A stretch of 9,809 bases of DNA from an uncultured Oxalobacter sp. GTDB lineage: Bacteria > Pseudomonadota > Gammaproteobacteria > Burkholderiales > Burkholderiaceae_D. The first letter of the stretch is position 1, and each line of letters begins with the position of its first letter. The DNA lies in assembly GCA_905202055.1 (NCBI GenBank), contig CAJKQK010000073.1:1-9809 (forward strand), written 5' to 3'. The position numbers and the translations under genes are program-made. The notes below the pieces were generated by a model. That model had not been told where the DNA came from. It was given only the letters and a program-made list of their open reading frames with translations, and did not search any database. Shown piece by piece: positions 6,588 to 9,809 of this stretch.

Positions 6588-6650
6588 GTCAACGGCGTAC
6601 CCCCCGTTTCCTGATCCTCCCCCTCAAAACAGCGGGAAGATTTCATTTTT

Positions 6651-6656
6651 ATTATA
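6651..6656 (-). promoter_or_regulatory. -10 box of the exporter gene
   Basis: TATAAT reads perfectly on the minus strand. At a 17-base spacing the -35 hexamer would be ATGGCG (6679-6674), a poor match that overlaps the AsnC-like palindrome, consistent with an activator- or repressor-controlled promoter. The predicted start is near 6644. Confidence 0.45.
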
Positions 6657-6661
6657 GGGAT

Positions 6662-6678
6662 TGGCGAATAAAACGCCA
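6662..6678. promoter_or_regulatory. Candidate Lrp/AsnC-type operator
   Basis: TGGCG-AATAAAA-CGCCA is a perfect 5-bp inverted repeat with an A/T-rich 7-base centre, the general form of Lrp/AsnC-family sites. It overlaps the -35 region of the exporter. A second symmetrical stretch, AGGA-AAAAA-TCCT at 6696-6708, has its centre 32 bases away, about three turns, matching the multi-site binding of these regulators. Assignment to the adjacent regulator is inference. Confidence 0.5.
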
Positions 6679-6779
6679 TAGATGGAACGAAAATAAGGAA
6701 AAAATCCTGCCATTCGCGGATATACTGGCCATATTCTTTACCAAACACCAAAAACCGCCAGAAAACAGGAAAAAACACC

Positions 6780-7250
6780 ATGACCCCGCTAGACAAAACC
6801 GACCTGAAAATACTGGAAGCCCTGCAAAACGACGCCAAAATCAACGCCAAGACCCTTGCAGCCGATCTTCACCTTTCCAAAACCCCGATTTACGAACGCA
6901 TCAGGCGGCTGGAAGAAGAAGGCGTCATCAAGCAGTATGTGGCACTCGTCGATCCGGAAAAAATCGGGCTGCCCCTCGTCGTCTTCTGCAACGTCACCCT
7001 CTCCACACACGACAATGAACACATCCGGCAATTCCATGAAGCCATCGCCGACATCGATGAAATCATGGAATGCTATTCCATCGGCGGCATCCATGACTTC
7101 TTTTTGAAAGTCGTCGTCAGGGACCTGAAAGCCTATGACCGCTTCGTCTTTGAAAAACTCACGAAAATCAAAGGCATTTCGAAAATGCAAAGCTCGTTTG
7201 TCCTGAGCGAAATGAAACATACTACCGCCCTGAAACCGGCGCCCGGATGA
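6780..7250 (+). CDS. Lrp/AsnC-family transcriptional regulator
   Basis: A 156-residue protein of the usual Lrp/AsnC length. Residues 4-52 are the N-terminal helix-turn-helix (L-D-x-x-D-x-K-I-L-x-x-L-Q-x-D, then K-T-P-I-Y-E-R-I-R-R-L-E-x-x-G-V-I). Residues about 66-142 form the RAM ligand-binding and oligomer domain (G-L-P-L-V-V-F, V-x-E-C-Y-S-I-G-G-x-H-D-type core near 96-106, K-G-I-S-K-M-Q-S-S near 131-139). Such proteins bind amino acids and form octamers on phased DNA sites. ATG 6780 has AGGA at 6767-6770. A TATACT at 6721-6726 may be its -10 box, but no good -35 box is present, so autoregulation through the shared gap is likely. It is transcribed away from the exporter gene, which is its probable main target. 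Confidence 0.93.
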   Translation: MTPLDKTDLKILEALQNDAKINAKTLAADLHLSKTPIYERIRRLEEEGVIKQYVALVDPEKIGLPLVVFCNVTLSTHDNEHIRQFHEAIADIDEIMECYSIGGIHDFFLKVVVRDLKAYDRFVFEKLTKIKGISKMQSSFVLSEMKHTTALKPAPG

Positions 7251-7339
7251 AAACGTTCACACACCATTGAAATCCGGTTGTCTTCCCCGCCGCGTTGGTG
7301 GAAAATAGCCAGTCATCCTATTCAGATAATGTACCGATC

Positions 7340-7738
7340 ATGCCCATCCAATACTTTGCCAACCGTGAAATCACCGCTGAACAGGCCATTGCGCTCTACA
7401 GGAAAACCAGTCTTGGCGAAAGACGGCCTGTAGACAGTCCGGAAACCTTCGAACAGATGCTCAAACACGCCAACCTGATCGTGACGGCATGGGATGAAAA
7501 CAGACTGGTCGGCATTTCCCGTACCCTGACCGACTTCGTATACGTCGCCTACCTGTCAGACCTTGCCGTGGATGAAAGCTACCAGAAACAGGGAATCGGA
7601 AAACAGCTCATCAAAGAGACCCAGGCCCATATCGGTCCCCAATGCAAAATCGTCCTGATCGCCGCCCCGAAAGCCAGGGAATACTACGGCCACATCGGAT
7701 TCGAAAAGCACCCGAGCGCCTGGACACTCGGCAAATAA
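7340..7738 (+). CDS. GNAT-family N-acetyltransferase
   Basis: A 132-residue single-domain GNAT enzyme that transfers an acetyl group from acetyl-CoA to an amine. The acetyl-CoA pyrophosphate-binding motif Q-x-x-G-x-G is at residues 82-87 (QKQGIG), preceded by the D-L-A-V-D strand (74-78). The C-terminal A-P-x-A-x-x-Y-Y-x-H-I-G-F motif (109-121) is the usual end of the fold. The acceptor is unknown. ATG 7340 is preferred over an upstream TTG or GTG near 7295 because homologues of this type begin just before the N-R-E-I-T stretch; no Shine-Dalgarno sequence precedes it. GATAAT at 7325-7330 lies so close to the start that a leaderless message is possible. It follows the regulator by 89 bases in the same direction and converges on the Sel1 pseudogene. 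Confidence 0.9.
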   Translation: MPIQYFANREITAEQAIALYRKTSLGERRPVDSPETFEQMLKHANLIVTAWDENRLVGISRTLTDFVYVAYLSDLAVDESYQKQGIGKQLIKETQAHIGPQCKIVLIAAPKAREYYGHIGFEKHPSAWTLGK

Positions 7739-7756
7739 CGGAACATCGCAGAATAA

Positions 7757-7777
7757 CGGCTATATATCCCATAGCCG
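7757..7777. terminator. Hairpin between convergent genes, possible weak bidirectional terminator
   Basis: CGGCTAT (7757-7763) and ATAGCCG (7771-7777) form a 7-bp stem with loop ATATCCC, 18 bases after the acetyltransferase stop codon and 16 bases past the end of the convergent Sel1 gene. The minus strand continues TTATTCTG, a weak tail; the plus strand has none. Confidence 0.4.
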
Positions 7778-7793
7778 CAAGGGGAGCACTGCC

Positions 7794-8877
7794 TCAAAAA
7801 ACGGAATGCAGCTCTTTCAGCTTCCTGATCGCATCCGTGTCCCCCAGAGCCGCTGCCTTTTTATAGAGGGCAAGCGCCTTGTCCATGTCACGCTCTCCCT
7901 GATAACCCAGTTCGTACAAAAAGCCGAGGCCATAAAGCAGATCCGGGTCTTTCGTCGAGAAAAGCTGCTCGAACCAGCCTTTAATCCGTTCACGCGTGCG
8001 TTGTGCTTCCGGCCATTCCCCCAACTCGTTGAAAAAAACGCCTGAACACCGCACCCACACCCCGTGAACCCGTCTGGTTTTCCAGTTTTGCCGCCCAGCT
8101 GCGCGCTTCATCCAGACGGGCAGGCGCATTGTCCAGATAGAATAAAACGAGTGAAGTCTGCGCCGCGACACTGCCTGCCAGCGCCGCCTTTTCAAACCAT
8201 TTGACCGCCTCGGCAGGATCAGCCTTGACACCATTGCCCGACAAATACGACGAGCCGACGAGGAACTGTGCCCGAACGTCGCCATCCTCCGCCAGCGTCA
8301 TCAGCCATTTGACCGCCTCCTGCCTGTCCTGCCTGACGCCAGAGCCAGGATCGGACATCTCATACAGCTTCCACCGGGCATTCACGTGCCCTTCCCGGGC
8401 CGCCTTTGCAAAAAGATCATGTGCCTGATGAAGGTCTTTCTCGCCGCCGATCCCGTTCATATAAGCGATCCCGAGATAATAAAGCGCCTCCGGATCATCC
8501 GACAACGCCGCCTGATGGAACCAGAAACGCGCCTGTTGCACATTCCTCGCCACCCCGGCACCCTTGTAATACATCACCCCCAGACGCTTCTGCGCCTTCA
8601 CCTCGCCGCGTTTTGCAGCCTCCATGCAATACTGGAAAGCCAGCCGATCGTTTTCCTTTACCCCCTTGCCATCCGCATACATCCTGCACAGACCGAGCAA
8701 GGCATGCGGATCACCCCGTTTCGCATCCTTTTTATAAATGGACAGGGCATTTTCATAATCCCCTTTTGAATAAAAGACATCTCCCCTGCTCCGGTTTTCG
8801 TCACCGTTCTTTTCACAGGCCGCCAGAGAAAAAAAGAGAAAAAGAACAATCGAAAGAGATAATGATTTTTTCAGCAT
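7794..8877 (-). pseudogene. Sel1-repeat lipoprotein with a one-base frameshift in a T7 run
   Basis: The gene starts at ATG 8877 with a lipoprotein signal peptide (residues 1-20, lipobox L-A-A-C with Cys21), followed by Sel1-like repeats from about residue 35 onward (M-Y-A-D-G-K-G-V, M-Y-Y-K-G-A-G-V, S-Y-L-S-G-N-G-V). The first frame is coherent to residue 282 and then loses repeat character, stopping at 7990. The second frame takes over at the same point and continues as Sel1 repeats (G-F-L-Y-E-L-G-Y, A-L-A-L-Y-K-K-A-A) to a stop at 7794. The junction is a run of seven T residues on the minus strand (A run at 8032-8038 on the plus strand); six would restore a 360-residue protein. So it is a recent pseudogene, a phase-variable gene, a slippage product or a sequencing error. 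The intact form would be a membrane-anchored protein-binding scaffold. No Shine-Dalgarno sequence is seen. Confidence 0.85.
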
Positions 8878-9391
8878 TCAAAACAATAATATTTAATGAA
8901 AAAACGGATAAACCGGATGGATCGTCAAAAACCTGACGGAATAATAAAACCGGAAAAACGATTCATCCGTTTTATGGGTCTCCTGAAGGCCATTCAGAAA
9001 AGTGAACAGCATCGGCCTTTCCGAAACGCCCCCCCTGACCGGATAATGTAGCATCTCTGGAAAAAAATTCCAGTCAATTTCCGGCTACACCTCATGAGAT
9101 CGCCATCCTGCTCCGGTTTTGCCGGGAAAATATTCAACAATACATCCGAAACAACGGTCTTTAGGCTATCCGGGCTTACTTGTATCTCATGCTGCACTGT
9201 CTTTCGTCAACTATCCCGCCCCCACAGTCAGAAGCCCTTTGATCGCCCCGAAGAGTACCCCCGCATCCGATTCCATCCTCGCATGTTTCGTTCCTGTGGT
9301 TAATCTCCTGATGGTCTGTTTTCGCTTTTTCTCTCATTTTCCAATAAATTCCATTATTAAAGTATCTCTTGCAATGAAAGATATTTATATA
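8878..9391. other. Gene-free stretch, about 510 bases before the terminator
   Basis: I see no convincing gene here. Small open frames exist on both strands (for example 8994-9197 minus and 9119-9409 plus) but lack ribosome sites, recognisable domains and consistent codon bias. The first 100 bases must contain the promoter of the minus-strand Sel1 lipoprotein. The last 100 bases turn A/T-rich. Between 9150 and 9310 a minus-strand reading has a few protein-like residues (E-S-D-A-G-V-L-F-G-A-I-K-G-L-L) before a stop, possibly decayed coding sequence. Confidence 0.6.
8901..8973. repeat. Nested repeat cluster upstream of the Sel1 lipoprotein
   Basis: A 9-bp inverted repeat, AAAACGGAT (8901-8909) and ATCCGTTTT (8965-8973), encloses a direct repeat AAACCGGA (8910-8917 and 8947-8954) and a small inverted pair CGTCA/TGACG with spacer AAAACC near 8924-8939. 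It lies 24 to 96 bases upstream of ATG 8877, where a promoter and operator would be expected. Confidence 0.45.
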
Positions 9392-9419
9392 ATAAAAAAT
9401 CCTCTCTGAAGAGAGGATT
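9392..9419 (-). terminator. Intrinsic terminator of the last Sel1-repeat gene
   Basis: On the minus strand a perfect 9-bp stem (AATCCTCTC with GAGAGGATT, 9419-9411 and 9406-9398) with loop TTCA is followed by a T-rich tail reading into TTATT at 9397-9392. It begins 26 bases after the stop codon at 9446. The plus strand has no T tract, so it acts in the minus direction. Confidence 0.85.
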
Positions 9420-9445
9420 AAAAGAAAATATTCTTATACGACTAT

Positions 9446-9809
9446 TCAATGTATACCTGGATATCTGGCATTGAATTCCTGAAGGGTTTTTTTAGGTTTT
9501 TCATATTTTCCTTTGGCTGCCTCTTCATAATAATAACGGGCTTTTTTCAGGTCTTGCGGAATGCCTTCTCCCTTTTCGTATATTTCTGCCAACTGATACT
9601 GTGCTACTGTATTTCCCTGAGCGGCTGCTTTCTCATACCATTGTACTGCTTTTTCCATGTTTTTTTCAGGTGGTGAACTAAATTGGTTTAGCATTCCAAG
9701 AACCACTTCTCCTGTATTATTGCCTTGTGCTGCTGCTTTTTCTGCCCAATAACGCGCTTTTTCTTGTCAGTTAACACGCCATTTCCTGCATAATACATTA
9801 TTGCCAAAC
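9446..9809 (-). pseudogene. Sel1-repeat protein, C-terminal part, frameshifted and cut by the window edge
   Basis: About three Sel1-like repeats run to the stop at 9446: K-A-R-Y-W-A-E-K-A-A-A-Q-G-N, A-V-Q-W-Y-E-K-A-A-A-Q-G-N and A-R-Y-Y-Y-E-E-A-A-K-G, with a short tail ending R-Y-P-G-I-H. The 47 bases nearest the window edge read a preceding repeat half (M-Y-Y-A-G-N-G-V-L-T-D-K-K-K) in a different frame. That frame meets the main one at a run of five A residues on the minus strand (9758-9762); one more A would join them as K-K-K-A-R-Y-W. In the downstream frame a TGA stop lies at 9767-9769. The remaining reading frame has no good start: its first candidate is a GTG at 9706. The gene is A/T-rich, like the 5' part of the Sel1 gene at 4658. 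The missing 5' end may hold a signal peptide. Confidence 0.8.

Noticed and set aside
5078..6850. A 590-codon open frame on the minus strand
   Set aside because: It runs antisense through the Sel1 gene and out of frame through the EamA exporter. Its product is low-complexity and Arg/Asp/Gly-rich with no domain, while both overlapped genes have clear family signatures.
8406..8936. Plus-strand open frames opposite the Sel1 lipoprotein
   Set aside because: Pro/His/Arg-rich shadows of the lipoprotein gene, without ribosome sites.

Overview
The window looks like chromosomal DNA of a Gram-negative proteobacterium. It is about half G+C, has Sec and lipoprotein signal peptides, AsnC/EamA/GNAT families typical of proteobacteria, and a periplasmic class A beta-lactamase of the PER/VEB/CfxA type. 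A beta-proteobacterium related to Oxalobacter or its relatives is my guess from the gene mix. This is an impression, not a search result.

Layout: (i) 1-1812, two tandem class A (subclass A2-like) beta-lactamase genes on the plus strand, the first cut by the window edge. The gap between them holds an 11-bp perfect inverted repeat and a helically phased short repeat. (ii) 1947-4571, two phage-flavoured plus-strand genes: an orphan tail-collar-domain protein, and an unrecognised 529-residue protein with a four-copy internal repeat. The second has its own probable promoter and a leader with two consecutive intrinsic-terminator-like hairpins just before its start codon. (iii) 4596-5536, a Sel1-repeat secreted protein with a good sigma-70-like promoter set inside an inverted repeat; its base composition shifts partway along. 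(iv) 5584-7250, a divergent pair: an EamA/DMT exporter (minus) and an Lrp/AsnC regulator (plus). The shared gap holds AsnC-like palindromes, and a terminator hairpin with eight T residues lies directly upstream of the exporter start codon, so attenuation is likely. (v) 7340-7738, a GNAT acetyltransferase. (vi) 7794-9809, two further Sel1-repeat genes on the minus strand, each disrupted by a one-base change in a homopolymer run, separated by about 570 bases without a convincing gene.

There is no CRISPR array, tRNA, rRNA or intact insertion sequence that I can see. This is accessory-type DNA: three Sel1 genes, duplicated beta-lactamases and isolated phage-type genes. Its most interesting content is regulatory: terminators placed in leaders immediately before two start codons, an inverted repeat built around a promoter, and homopolymer frameshifts in two members of one repeat family.
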